NCBI GenBank assembly: GCA_019639135.1
Contig: JAHBSL010000001.1
Coordinates: forward strand, 124,001 to 188,000
DNA from: Acidobacteriota bacterium
Lineage (GTDB): Bacteria > Acidobacteriota > Blastocatellia > Pyrinomonadales > Pyrinomonadaceae
Direction of reading: 5' to 3'
DNA: 64,000 nucleotides
Under the pieces are notes generated by a model that saw only the letters and a list, made by a program, of their open reading frames with translations, was not told the DNA's origin and did no database searches. This document shows, in pieces, positions 35,262-45,886 of the stretch. The position numbers and the translations under genes are program-made. Each line of letters opens with the position of its first letter. Position 1 is the stretch's first letter.

Positions 35262-35812
35262 ATCTCACAAACGGAGGCAACGGGGCACGCCTCCCGAGGG
35301 TGAGCTTAGCGAAACCATGGCCGCGAAAAAATACCGATATGGGCGATATGGATGAAAAGACGTGAATTGAATGATATGGAAGAAAAGCGCCGAAACGGGA
35401 GAAAAATAAGATTTGGATGATCTGGATGGCAAAAGACCCATCAATGCCGCAAGGAAAAAGGAAAGGGCCCGTACCTTTCGAGCACGAGCCGCTTATCTTT
35501 TCCTTAAACCCTATCTACGATCAAGAGCAAATGTGCCGACAAGATCCTCAAAGGTGTTCTCGATTTCCGTTGGTCCAAATGCTAATTTCCGAGCCGGATT
35601 TCACATATTGGCAGTAACCGAGCCGGGAGCCTACCTACAAACTCCCTGATGTACGTAACGCGTTATGTAGGTAAATAATAAGCCGAATAGAGCGAAAAGT
35701 CAAGACTTTTTTTTCGGCTGGCACTCAACTTTTTTTAGTGCTAATTTCTTGCCTTTCGGGGGCCCGTTTTCGGAAGACATTAGCCAACTTCCATCGCGGG
35801 GTCTTCCACGAC
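35262..35812. other. Low-GC intergenic region with inverted repeats
   Basis: About 550 bases between the terminase and the PIN toxin gene. The base composition is visibly more A+T-rich than flanking genes. It holds a candidate small reading frame (35426-35617), a 10-bp palindrome TAACGCGTTA at 35656-35665 nested inside a 7-bp inverted repeat TACCTAC (35632-35638) / GTAGGTA (35667-35673), and a T-rich stretch with a GCACT/AGTGC hairpin near 35724-35744. The features fit an accessory or formerly mobile segment. Confidence 0.5.
35426..35617 (+). CDS. Possible small protein (63 codons), uncertain
   Basis: An ATG-started frame giving MAKDPSMPQGKRKGPVPFEH and then a segment with two cysteines (MCRQDPQRCSR) and an aromatic end (FTYWQ). 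It has mixed codon use, no strong Shine-Dalgarno sequence and no recognisable family, and overlaps a longer frame in another phase. I list it only because it is the best coding candidate in this gap. Confidence 0.25.
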   Translation: MAKDPSMPQGKRKGPVPFEHEPLIFSLNPIYDQEQMCRQDPQRCSRFPLVQMLISEPDFTYWQ

Positions 35813-36235
35813 CTACGTACCGCTCCAGATATTCAGGATCGTTACGCCGGACGCATCGAAGTCGGATTCATTACGGGTGACGAGCGCTAGATCGTGCTCA
35901 AGAGCGGTCGCGGCGATGAGCGAATCGATAATGGGCATTGGCCGGCCGAGCGACTCACGATGGGCCATCAGCTCGGCCCAACGGCGCATCGCCGCCAGGT
36001 CAATATCAATAATGTTTGCTGCAAAGCGCAGCTTTAGCTGACTTAGAAACTGTATCAGTTCCGACTTCCGAGCCGAGCCCGGCAACCTCAAAATGCCTTT
36101 CTCGAGTTCGCCGATACTCAATACACTGATGTACAGATCTTCGTCGGCCGCAGCCGAAACCCAGTTAAGCACGCGGGTCTCGGGACGCGGCTTTCCATAC
36201 TCGGAAAACACACAGGTATCGAGGAGGTATTTCAT
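35813..36235 (-). CDS. PIN-domain ribonuclease toxin (VapC-like)
   Basis: A 140-residue PIN-domain protein. The acidic metal-binding residues are in place: Asp6 in YLLDTCVFSE, Glu in SVLSIGELEKGI (about residue 43), Asp in PIIDSLIAATA (about residue 104) and Asp in RNESDFDASG near 123. Such toxins cut tRNA or rRNA when their antitoxin is lost. The antitoxin gene ends 3 bases upstream, so the pair forms a type II toxin-antitoxin operon. Confidence 0.9.
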   Translation of the reverse strand: MKYLLDTCVFSEYGKPRPETRVLNWVSAAADEDLYISVLSIGELEKGILRLPGSARKSELIQFLSQLKLRFAANIIDIDLAAMRRWAELMAHRESLGRPMPIIDSLIAATALEHDLALVTRNESDFDASGVTILNIWSGT

Positions 36236-36238
36236 CGG

Positions 36239-36526
36239 CTAATCTTCCTCGGTCCTTAAGTCCGGCTCACCAAAGTCAATGGTCGGGCGGCCCAGATCTT
36301 TGTTTCGCGTCAGGTCGAGCCCGTCGCCGATACCGCGAAGGGGGCTGTTCAGCAAAAAGTCCCCGAGCGTGCCGCCCTGTCCGGTCAGCTTTTTGTATTC
36401 GGCGAAAGAGATGACGACGGCGGTCGGTGTTCCGTTCTTTGTAACGATCTGCGGATCGCCTTTGGCTGCATCGGACACCAGTTGGCTGAATTTGTTTTTG
36501 CCTTCGAAAATAGAAAACTGCTTCAC
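36239..36526 (-). CDS. Phd/YefM-type antitoxin
   Basis: A 95-residue protein with the Phd/YefM fold at the N terminus: FSIFEGKNKFSQLVSDAAKGDPQIVTKNGTPTAVVISFAEYKKL. The C-terminal 40 residues, rich in acidic and leucine/glycine residues, should be the disordered segment that wraps the toxin. It precedes the PIN toxin by 3 bases and probably represses its own operon through DNA binding. Confidence 0.9.
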   Translation of the reverse strand: MKQFSIFEGKNKFSQLVSDAAKGDPQIVTKNGTPTAVVISFAEYKKLTGQGGTLGDFLLNSPLRGIGDGLDLTRNKDLGRPTIDFGEPDLRTEED

Positions 36527-36620
36527 TTAGCCAGCTTAGCTAGAAAAGTTCAAAATGTCAATAATTCTTCGTTGCGAATCGGTTCCGCTCTGTAAGTTTT
36601 GAGCGGACCGAGTCTTAAAG

Positions 36621-36655
36621 AAAAAAGCCCGATGACGAAATTTCGCCACCGAGCT
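36621..36655 (-). terminator. Intrinsic terminator of the class III aminotransferase gene
   Basis: On the minus strand AGCTCGGTGGCG pairs with CGTCATCGGGCT through Watson-Crick and G-U pairs around AAATTT, and is followed by TTTTTTC. It sits 20 bases after the aminotransferase stop. Confidence 0.8.
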
Positions 36656-36675
36656 TGTTAGAATCGAGGCCGAAG

Positions 36676-38031
36676 CTAAAGTGAAGCAGCGATCGCGGCT
36701 TCGAATATCTCGAGGGCAACGTCCGCGTTTTCCTTCGTCAGGATGAGCGGCGGCGACCAGCGGATGGTGCTCGTTCCGCAGCCGAGAATGATCAGGCCGC
36801 GTTCGAAGCAGGCCATCTCGATCCGGTCACGGAGAGCGGCGTCGGGCTTACGTGATGCTTTATCGGTCACGAACTCGACGCCGAGCATCAAGCCCATTCC
36901 GCGGACATCGCCAATGCACTCAAATTTTTCTTTGAGCTTCTCGAGGCCTGCTTTGAGATGGGCGCCGACCTCTGCCGAGTTTGCGACCAGACCGCCCTCG
37001 AGCAGCTCGATGGTCTTAAGTGCCGAGGCGATGGCGACCGGGTTGCCGCCAAAGGTCGAGGCGTGAGCCCCCTTGTGCCAATCCATGATGTCCGCCTTCG
37101 CGGTGCAAACGCCTATCGGCATTCCGGAGCCGATGCCCTTTGCCATGCAGACGATATCGGCCTTCACACCTTCGTGATGATCAAGAGCGAACATCTTGCC
37201 GGTTCGGCCCATGCCGGACTGGACCTCATCGACGATAAGCATAATGCCGTGCTTATCACAGATCTGCCGGATCGCCTTAACGACCTCGGTCGGTGCGGGG
37301 ACGTAGCCGCCTTCGCCCTGCACGACCTCAAGCACGATGCCTGCTACCTCTTCGGGGGGCGTGGTCGTGTTGAAGAGCCGGTCCTCGATCCAGCTTATGG
37401 TGCCCATGCAGCACGACCCATCGCCGCATTTGCCGAGGTTGAACGGGCACTGGTAGCAATTTGGATAGGGAACGTGAACAACGTCCAGCGCTTGGCGGGC
37501 AAAGCCGAGCCGTTGGGCTTTCTTTGACGAAGTAAGCGAAAGAGCACCGAGCGTCCGGCCATGGAACGAGCCGAAGAACGAGATGAATTTCTGCCGCTTG
37601 GTGTGATACATCGCGAGCTTGAGGGCCGTTTCGATCGCCTCGGCACCGCTGTTGGCAAAGTGCGACTTGGTCGGGCCGTCGATCGGTACGATCTCGTCGA
37701 GCTTACGCCCAAGCTCGGGCATATGCTTGTAGTAATAGTCGGTACCGCAAAGGTGGATGAGCTTTGCCGCCTGGTCGCTGATCGCTTTGACGATGTCCGG
37801 GTGGCAGTGGCCGGTCGAGCAAACGGCGACGCCGGCGTTGCAGTCAAGAAAGACGTTTCCGTCCGGGTCCTCGACCCAAACGCCGTAGGCCTTTTCCGCG
37901 ACGAGCTTGTAATCGGGCCGAGGATAGCTCGGGGTAACGTATTTGGCGTCGGCTTCGACGATGGCACGTGCGTTCGGGCCGGGAAGCTCGGTCTTGATGA
38001 TCGGCCGCTGCAATTCTGTTGAGGGTGTCAT
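36676..38031 (-). CDS. Class III (acetylornithine/GABA-type) aminotransferase
   Basis: A 451-residue PLP enzyme. Signatures include the GVWVEDPDGNVFLDCNAGVAVCSTGHCHP opening, NSGAEAIETALKLA, SFHGRTLGALSLT, the cofactor aspartate in LIVDEVQSGMGRTG and the PLP lysine in CMAKGIGSGMPIG. A cysteine-rich insert NCYQCPFNLGKCGDGSCCMG at about residue 190 resembles that in archaeal GABA/ornithine-type aminotransferases, a family that also includes amino-acid racemases, so the substrate should not be assumed to be acetylornithine. An AGGAG site lies 5 bases before the ATG. It has its own terminator. Confidence 0.9.
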   Translation of the reverse strand: MTPSTELQRPIIKTELPGPNARAIVEADAKYVTPSYPRPDYKLVAEKAYGVWVEDPDGNVFLDCNAGVAVCSTGHCHPDIVKAISDQAAKLIHLCGTDYYYKHMPELGRKLDEIVPIDGPTKSHFANSGAEAIETALKLAMYHTKRQKFISFFGSFHGRTLGALSLTSSKKAQRLGFARQALDVVHVPYPNCYQCPFNLGKCGDGSCCMGTISWIEDRLFNTTTPPEEVAGIVLEVVQGEGGYVPAPTEVVKAIRQICDKHGIMLIVDEVQSGMGRTGKMFALDHHEGVKADIVCMAKGIGSGMPIGVCTAKADIMDWHKGAHASTFGGNPVAIASALKTIELLEGGLVANSAEVGAHLKAGLEKLKEKFECIGDVRGMGLMLGVEFVTDKASRKPDAALRDRIEMACFERGLIILGCGTSTIRWSPPLILTKENADVALEIFEAAIAASL

Positions 38032-38345
38032 TTTCTTCTCCTATTTCGTTGAGCCAAAAAGGGATAGGCGGCATCGGGCCGCCCGCCGGACGAGACGGGA
38101 AGAATTAATCGCCGCCGAAGAGTTCGGCACGCTGGCCCATCGGACGGAACTTTGCGATGCATCGAGGGGTCATAGGGTTACGAGAAAGGAGGATTATATC
38201 AGAGGCTTCGGCGGCTGTGAACCCCCTAAATGCCGGGCAAGGCACCAAAACTCGTGGAATAGGCCATCGTTCGGATTGTGCATTTCCGCTCGCTGCTGAT
38301 CACCACGGAGCGAGGAAGATCTGGCGCGTTAGCTAAGGGAAGTGA
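38032..38345. other. Intergenic region upstream of the aminotransferase
   Basis: About 310 bases holding the aminotransferase promoter/leader and the 3' side of the S23-like gene. I see GC-rich segments able to fold (for example around 38076-38094) but no recognisable riboswitch, tRNA or gene. Confidence 0.5.
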
Positions 38346-38696
38346 TCAACCGAGCTTTTGATTCAATCCGCTTAACATCTTACGAACTTCGACGATGCGA
38401 TCTTCATATTCCTTGTGGATCGCGTCACTTAGCAATTCCAGATCTTTCGCAACCAACGCAAAATACTCAAGCCGATTGTTGAGGCCGATCGCTGTTCTCA
38501 ACAGCTTTCCGAACTCCTGATCATTGGCTTTCGAGCAGCCTTCGGCGACGAAGGCCGGAATATCCACGCTAGTTTTCCGCAGTGTATTTCTAAGTCCGAA
38601 AAGCTCCTCTTTGGGAAAGTCGGCCGTTATCCGATAGGTGAACAGTGCCAACTCATGAGCCTTTTGCCATACAAGTAGATTCTTGAAATCTTGCAT
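38346..38696 (-). CDS. Four-helix-bundle protein of the S23 / 23S rRNA intervening-sequence family
   Basis: A 116-residue protein, start chosen at MQDFKNLLVWQKAHELAL, the canonical opening of the family. The rest (FPKEELFGLRNTLRKTSVDIPAFVAEGCSKAN and FGKLLRTAIGLNNRLEYFALVAKDL) matches the family throughout. These proteins form pentamers; relatives include the Avd accessory proteins of diversity-generating retroelements, but no reverse transcriptase is near. Function unknown. The leader contains a block of AGCT-rich short repeats, which often accompany these genes. Confidence 0.9.
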   Translation of the reverse strand: MQDFKNLLVWQKAHELALFTYRITADFPKEELFGLRNTLRKTSVDIPAFVAEGCSKANDQEFGKLLRTAIGLNNRLEYFALVAKDLELLSDAIHKEYEDRIVEVRKMLSGLNQKLG

Positions 38697-38775
38697 ATTT
38701 TTCGAACAGCTTCCAGCTGTTAGCTTCGAGCTTCCAGCCTGCTGGAGGCTGAAAGCTAAAAGCTGGTAGCTGTAC
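38697..38775. repeat. AGCT-rich degenerate short repeats upstream of the S23-like gene
   Basis: A run of variants of (C)AGCTTCCAGC, AGCTGTTAGCTTCGAGCTT, CAGCCTGCTGGAGGCTG and AAAGCTAAAAGCTGGTAGC. They form overlapping inverted and direct repeats able to fold several ways. It occupies the whole leader between the mutase stop and the S23-like start. Confidence 0.6.
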
Positions 38776-38786
38776 AATAACCGAAA

Positions 38787-40460
<1,674 letters not shown>

Positions 40461-40520
40461 AGCTTATAGATGTATAAAGGGAGATTTTAGCATAGGGAAG
40501 CGGGGAGGGGTGAAGAGTAG

Positions 40521-40555
40521 TGAATAGTGAATAGTGAATAGTGAATGGTGAATGG
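40521..40555. repeat. Heptamer tandem repeat TGAATAG/TGAATGG (5 units)
   Basis: Three perfect TGAATAG units and two TGAATGG units in tandem, followed by a degenerate TGAGTGA. The same heptamer family (GTGAATN, or GATTCAC on the other strand) recurs at 46964-46980 and 47249-47318. Confidence 0.85.
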
Positions 40556-40562
40556 TGAGTGA

Positions 40563-40637
40563 TCACTGGGCGTCTTGAAAGCGAGGACCAAATGTCAGAG
40601 CGGAGGAGGAAGAGGTTTCGTCAAGGAGGATCTTCAT
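40563..40637 (-). pseudogene. Truncated DUF5615/PIN-like toxin stub
   Basis: From the ATG at 40637, inside the end of the DUF433 gene, a 24-codon frame begins MKILLDET, the usual opening of DUF5615 PIN-like toxins with its catalytic aspartate, and then becomes a short unrelated tail ending at TGA (40563-40565). A one-base shift after MKILLDE-T gives LPPPL, closer to the usual sequence, before another stop, so both a frameshift and a deletion are likely. The overlap with the DUF433 stop is the normal arrangement for this pair. Confidence 0.5.
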
Positions 40638-40860
40638 TCAGCGTTGCGGGTTCAAGCAGATTCGCCTCTGCGAGGTGGAGAACTTCACGAGCCTGTTCGC
40701 GAGAGACTGACGGGAAATTTTCGAGAAATTCGTCAAGCGTTTCGGTTTCGAGCCAATCGAAGAGCGACCTCACCGGGACTCGCGTCCCGCGGAAGACCGG
40801 GGTGCCGCTCATGATCTCGGGGTCACGGACGATCGGGCTTTCGGCAACAGCAATCGGCAT
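40621..40860 (-). CDS. DUF433 family antitoxin
   Basis: A 79-residue protein with the DUF433 pattern: IVRDPEIMSGTPVFRGTRVPVRSLFDWLETETLDEFLENFPSVSREQAREVL. This is a small winged-helix-like domain found as an antitoxin, usually followed by a DUF5615 PIN-like toxin gene that overlaps its end. Here only a 24-codon stub of such a gene is present, so this antitoxin seems to lack a functional partner. Confidence 0.85.
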   Translation of the reverse strand: MPIAVAESPIVRDPEIMSGTPVFRGTRVPVRSLFDWLETETLDEFLENFPSVSREQAREVLHLAEANLLEPATLNEDPP

Positions 40861-40911
40861 AACTCGATTCTACTCCAAAATAAGAAGCGGCGACAATAAT
40901 CGTTCGATCGG

Positions 40912-42216
40912 TCAATCGAGTTGCTTTCTTGCTCGGGCGGCGAGGAACATTATTATTGCGAGGGCGATGCAGAGGACGGGGATGATCATCATTGCGGATT
41001 GCAGGCCGGCTCCGCGGAAGGGTTCGAGTGCGGCGGCCGTGAGTTCGTTGACGCCGCCGGCTAGGGCAGCGGTTCGGGTAAAGTGGTCGCTCATTGCTCC
41101 GACGACGTAAGGGCCGAGGGCACCGCCGAGCAGGTACATCGCCATAAAATAGACCGCCATCGCCGTGCCGCGAAGTTCGCGTGGAGTGATGTCCGCGATG
41201 GTCGCGTAGGTGATCGAGTAATAAAAGTACATCAGGGCAAAAGCCGAGCCCATCGCAAGCAGAAAGACGGTCGTGCTGCCGGCCTCGGCCATGATCGCCG
41301 TGTAGAAAAGCGGCACCGAGAGCAGCGTTGCGGCGGCGACGACGATCAGCCCGCCGTTCGTTCGCCATCGCTTTGCGAGGTCGCCGGCGATGCCGCCGAG
41401 GATCAATCCGGGAAGGGTAAAGATGCCGTTAACGAGCATCGCGATGATGTTCGCGTCGCGGATGTCGAGGTCGTGGAACCGCATCAAGTACGGCGTCATG
41501 AAAGAGCTGAGCGCGTAGAGGCTGAAGTTGTGAACGGCTCCCGAAAGGATCAGCCAAAACATCGTTTGCGATGAGAAGACGCGGCGAAACGGCTCCCACG
41601 AGAAACTTGTCGTCGAGGCGACGGTCGGTGCATCGCTGCGGAGCGGTTCGCGGATAAAGAGAGCCGCAACGGCGAGCAGCAGCCCCGGAAATCCGGCGAC
41701 GAAGAACGCCGTCCGCCAGCCGTATTCCTGGGCCACCCAGCCGCTAACGGCAAAGCTTAGTGCGATCCCGACCGGCAGGCCGAGCATAAAAATGCTCATC
41801 GCACGGGCGCGTTTGTCCTCGGGGAAAAGGTCGCTGATCAGCGACGTCGCCGCCGGTGCACAAGATGCCTCGCCAACTCCGACGCCGAGCCGGAGCAAGA
41901 AGATCTGCGTAAAATTGCGGGCAAATCCGGATGCAAAAGTAAGCAGGCTCCAGACGAAAACGCCCGCCGCGAGGATGCGTTTCCGCGGGACACGATCGGC
42001 GAGGCGGCCGAACGGTATCCCGACAAATGCGTACAGCAATGTGAAGGCCGTGCTGAGCAGGCCGAGCGATGTGTCGCTCAGTTCAAACTCCCTGCGGATC
42101 GGTTCGCCGACGGCGCCGATGATCAGCCGGTCAAAGAAATTGACCGTGTTGATAAGGAAAAGGATCAGCAATGCGTACCACGCACCGCGGACGGGAAATC
42201 GCTTGTCGTTCGTCAT
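40912..42216 (-). CDS. MFS transporter (Spinster-like)
   Basis: A 434-residue major facilitator protein with 12 predicted helices. The loop 2-3 signature GIPFGRLADRVPRKRILAAG is intact, the first helix shows NTVNFFDRLIIGAVGEPIRREF typical of Spinster-type members, and RLGVGVGEASCAPAATSLISDLFP follows in helices 4-5. Substrate unknown; relatives move lipids, sugars or aromatic acids. It is divergent from the lipoprotein gene, and the two starts are 66 bases apart. Confidence 0.9.
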   Translation of the reverse strand: MTNDKRFPVRGAWYALLILFLINTVNFFDRLIIGAVGEPIRREFELSDTSLGLLSTAFTLLYAFVGIPFGRLADRVPRKRILAAGVFVWSLLTFASGFARNFTQIFLLRLGVGVGEASCAPAATSLISDLFPEDKRARAMSIFMLGLPVGIALSFAVSGWVAQEYGWRTAFFVAGFPGLLLAVAALFIREPLRSDAPTVASTTSFSWEPFRRVFSSQTMFWLILSGAVHNFSLYALSSFMTPYLMRFHDLDIRDANIIAMLVNGIFTLPGLILGGIAGDLAKRWRTNGGLIVVAAATLLSVPLFYTAIMAEAGSTTVFLLAMGSAFALMYFYYSITYATIADITPRELRGTAMAVYFMAMYLLGGALGPYVVGAMSDHFTRTAALAGGVNELTAAALEPFRGAGLQSAMMIIPVLCIALAIIMFLAARARKQLD

Positions 42217-42281
42217 TCGCAGGGTCGCCGGCCGTTCTTACTCTTTTGCAAACCGCAGCCGGCGGGAATAGAATCTTTTGC

Positions 42282-42817
42282 GTGTTAAAGACTTTTTCTT
42301 GCAAGATTGTAGCACTAATATCTTTCGCATCAATCGCACTATTCGCGGGCTGCAGCGGCGGCCCCGAAATAGCCAATAACTCCGCTCCGGTCTCGCCGCG
42401 GGAGCTAAACGAAAAGAACACGCCGCAGGTGAATGAAAAGCCCGAGGAACTCGGCATGCTGATCAAGGTGCCGTTCGTGCCGGTCGAGGTAGTTTTTATG
42501 GAACAGCCCGCGGTTGCCGAGCCCGGCCGCTCGCCGGGGCCGAACGACAAGAAGCTACGTGCTGTCATCCTTTATGAGAAAGCCGATGCCGACATGCTCG
42601 CGGCGGAGGCCGCAAAGCTCGCCGAACCGACGGCCGTTGAGATCGATGCCGATACGTGGTTTCCGGCCGAGCTTGTCTCGCAGAGCGAATTGAACGAGGG
42701 CCAGAAGCTCAAGGGCAAGGCTTTCCCGGCGGATATGCTTTTTCAGGCGCCGTATCTGGCCGGAACGCTTGTCCGCATCGACGAGACGAATTACTTCGTC
42801 GCCGAGATGTACACGCG

Positions 42818-42821
<4 letters not shown>
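42282..42821 (+). CDS. Lipoprotein of unknown function
   Basis: A 179-residue protein starting with GTG at 42282; upstream extensions of the frame are shadowed by the divergent MFS start. A lipoprotein signal is clear: FSCKIVALISFASIALFAGC with cysteine as the +1 residue. The mature part is low in aromatic residues at first (SPRELNEKNTPQVNEKPEEL), then a domain with LRAVILYEKADADMLAAEAAKLAEP and a C-terminal ETNYFVAEMYT. The family is not recognised. Its stop overlaps that of the convergent regulator gene by 4 bases. Confidence 0.72.
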
Positions 42822-44155
<1,334 letters not shown>

Positions 44156-44254
44156 CACCCCTAGATTCTGCCCCCAATCCCCCAAATAAACAACGCCGCC
44201 GTGTAGGTAAGAATGTTGTATCTATGCTAATTTCGGCGTGAGACCTAAATCGAA

Positions 44255-44260
44255 TATAAT
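44255..44260 (+). promoter_or_regulatory. Perfect -10 box directly before the methyltransferase
   Basis: TATAAT at 44255-44260, only 10 bases before the ATG at 44270. Transcription would begin at or just before the start codon, so the methyltransferase mRNA is probably nearly leaderless. The -35 region (around 44232) is weak. Confidence 0.6.
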
Positions 44261-44269
44261 CCTGAAACA

Positions 44270-45220
44270 ATGAGCAGATTCTTCAGTGAACTTTCGGACA
44301 GCGTTACTTACGAGATCAGAAATTCTGAATCGTTGGCGACCCTAAAGACATTCGAGAACGGAAGATTTGATTTGGTTCTGTCCTCGCCTCCGTACAACGT
44401 CGGCAAAGAGTATGAGACGAAAACAAGCATCGAAAGCTACCTTGAAAGCCAAGAGGCGATAATCGAGGAGCTTATTCGGACGCTCTCAGAGCGAGGGAAT
44501 CTATGCTGGCAGGTTGGAAACTACGTTGATCGCGGCGAAATTTTTCCACTCGATATATTTTACTATCAGCTTTTTAAGAAACACGGAATGAAGCTTCGCA
44601 ACCGGGTTATTTGGCATTTCGGACACGGTTTGCATGCTTCTAATCGGTTCAGTGGACGCTACGAAACATTGCTTTGGTTCAGCAAATCCGACAATTATAT
44701 TTTTAACTTGGATGATGTACGGATTCCAGCAAAGTATCCTGGAAAGCTTCATTTCAAAGGACCAAATCGCGGAAAGCCATCAGGCAATCCTCTTGGGAAG
44801 AATCCTAGCGATGTTTGGGAAATTGTTGCTCGGGATTGGGAGACGGCGATGTGGAATATCCCGAATGTTAAGAGCAATCATCCCGAGAAAACGCCCCATC
44901 CGTGTCAGTTCCCAATCGAGCTTGTGGAACGTTGTGTTTTGGCTCTTACGAATAAGGGTAGTTGGGTCCTCGATCCGTTCGCAGGCGTTTGCTCGACTGT
45001 GATTGGAGCAATAATCCACGAGAGGAATGCGATTGGTATTGAGCGTGAATCGGACTATTGTTCGATTGCAGAGGGCAGAATACGTGACCTCAGAGAAGGA
45101 AAACTTAAGATTCGACCGATTACGAAGACCATTCATGTACCTTCTGCAAATGACAAAATTGCTAGAATCCCTCAGGAATGGGTGAATAGCAAAGCATTGT
45201 TTAAAGTATCGGATCAATGA
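44270..45220 (+). CDS. DNA methyltransferase of the BstYI-like R-M system
   Basis: A 316-residue DNA methyltransferase. The catalytic motif IV SSPPYNVGKEY (residues 41-51) comes before the SAM-binding motif I region VLDPFAGVCSTVIGA (about 240-254), the order of beta-class N4-cytosine and N6-adenine enzymes. SPPY rather than DPPY favours N4-cytosine. The partner endonuclease gene starts 15 bases after the stop. By its partner, the expected recognition site is RGATCY, but that is inference. Codon use and GC content are lower than for neighbours, pointing to transfer. A TATAAT box sits 10 bases before the ATG. Confidence 0.9.
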   Translation: MSRFFSELSDSVTYEIRNSESLATLKTFENGRFDLVLSSPPYNVGKEYETKTSIESYLESQEAIIEELIRTLSERGNLCWQVGNYVDRGEIFPLDIFYYQLFKKHGMKLRNRVIWHFGHGLHASNRFSGRYETLLWFSKSDNYIFNLDDVRIPAKYPGKLHFKGPNRGKPSGNPLGKNPSDVWEIVARDWETAMWNIPNVKSNHPEKTPHPCQFPIELVERCVLALTNKGSWVLDPFAGVCSTVIGAIIHERNAIGIERESDYCSIAEGRIRDLREGKLKIRPITKTIHVPSANDKIARIPQEWVNSKALFKVSDQ

Positions 45221-45235
45221 GAGACCGAAAAGCCA

Positions 45236-45850
45236 ATGAAAATCGCGCAAAAGTATTCGCATCTCAACGGTGAGGAGTATCTCATCGTCCACCACAAAGA
45301 GCTTTACAAGGAAATAAAACAAGTCATCGCATCTGTTGACGCTGAGCTTCATAAGACAAAGATCAGTAAGGAAAAGACGAAGGTGGATAAACTCCTTTAT
45401 TCGCCGACAGCGATAAACGTTGCTTTCAAAGAGGAATTCCGTGCCTGTCAGTGGGAGGAAAGCCGATACAACTACTACATAACGCTTGATCGGGACCTCA
45501 TGGAGCAAAGTATTCCCATGGCTGCAAAAGAGCAAAAGGAATTTCTAATCGCGAATGGTCAAAACGATCCGATTTACAGCTACAACCAGACTGATTTCGT
45601 TAAAAACATGGTCGCGGTTGAAGTTCAATTCGGTAAGTATTCCTTCGTGGCTTACGATCTTTTCGTTAAGCATATGCTGTTTTATTCGGGCGGCAAGATC
45701 AATCTCGGAGTCGAGATTTTGCCGACCAAGAAAATGCAACAACAGATGAGTAGCGGTGTCGCCTACTATGAAGGCGAGGTTTACAACGTCATGCGGCAGG
45801 GACGGAATAGTCCGCCAGTTCCGCTATTGATTCTTGGAATCGAGCAGTAG
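45236..45850 (+). CDS. BstYI-like type II restriction endonuclease
   Basis: A 204-residue protein that resembles BstYI along its length by recollection of that sequence: the opening YSHLNGEEYLIVHHKELYKEI, KEKTKVDKLLYSPTAINVAFKEEF, YNQTDFVKNMVAVEVQFGKYSFVAYDLFVKHM and SSGVAYYEGEVYNVMRQGRNSPP. The EVQFGKY segment, with preceding aspartate in TDF, should supply the metal-binding catalytic residues of the BglII/BstYI fold. BstYI cuts R^GATCY. It follows its methyltransferase by 15 bases and has the same low-GC composition. Confidence 0.9.
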   Translation: MKIAQKYSHLNGEEYLIVHHKELYKEIKQVIASVDAELHKTKISKEKTKVDKLLYSPTAINVAFKEEFRACQWEESRYNYYITLDRDLMEQSIPMAAKEQKEFLIANGQNDPIYSYNQTDFVKNMVAVEVQFGKYSFVAYDLFVKHMLFYSGGKINLGVEILPTKKMQQQMSSGVAYYEGEVYNVMRQGRNSPPVPLLILGIEQ

Positions 45851-45886
45851 GCCGCAAACAGCCTTAACCTTGTCATTTCGGGCGTT

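Noticed and set aside
33411-36526. Integrated prophage
   Set aside because: Only the terminase is phage-like. There is no integrase, portal, capsid, lysis or tail gene and I saw no att-like direct repeat around it.
38032-38345. Riboswitch or small RNA in the aminotransferase leader
   Set aside because: GC-rich foldable sequence, but no known class of conserved motif could be recognised.
38346-38775. Avd accessory protein of a diversity-generating retroelement
   Set aside because: The four-helix family matches, but there is no reverse transcriptase, template repeat or variable-repeat target in the window.
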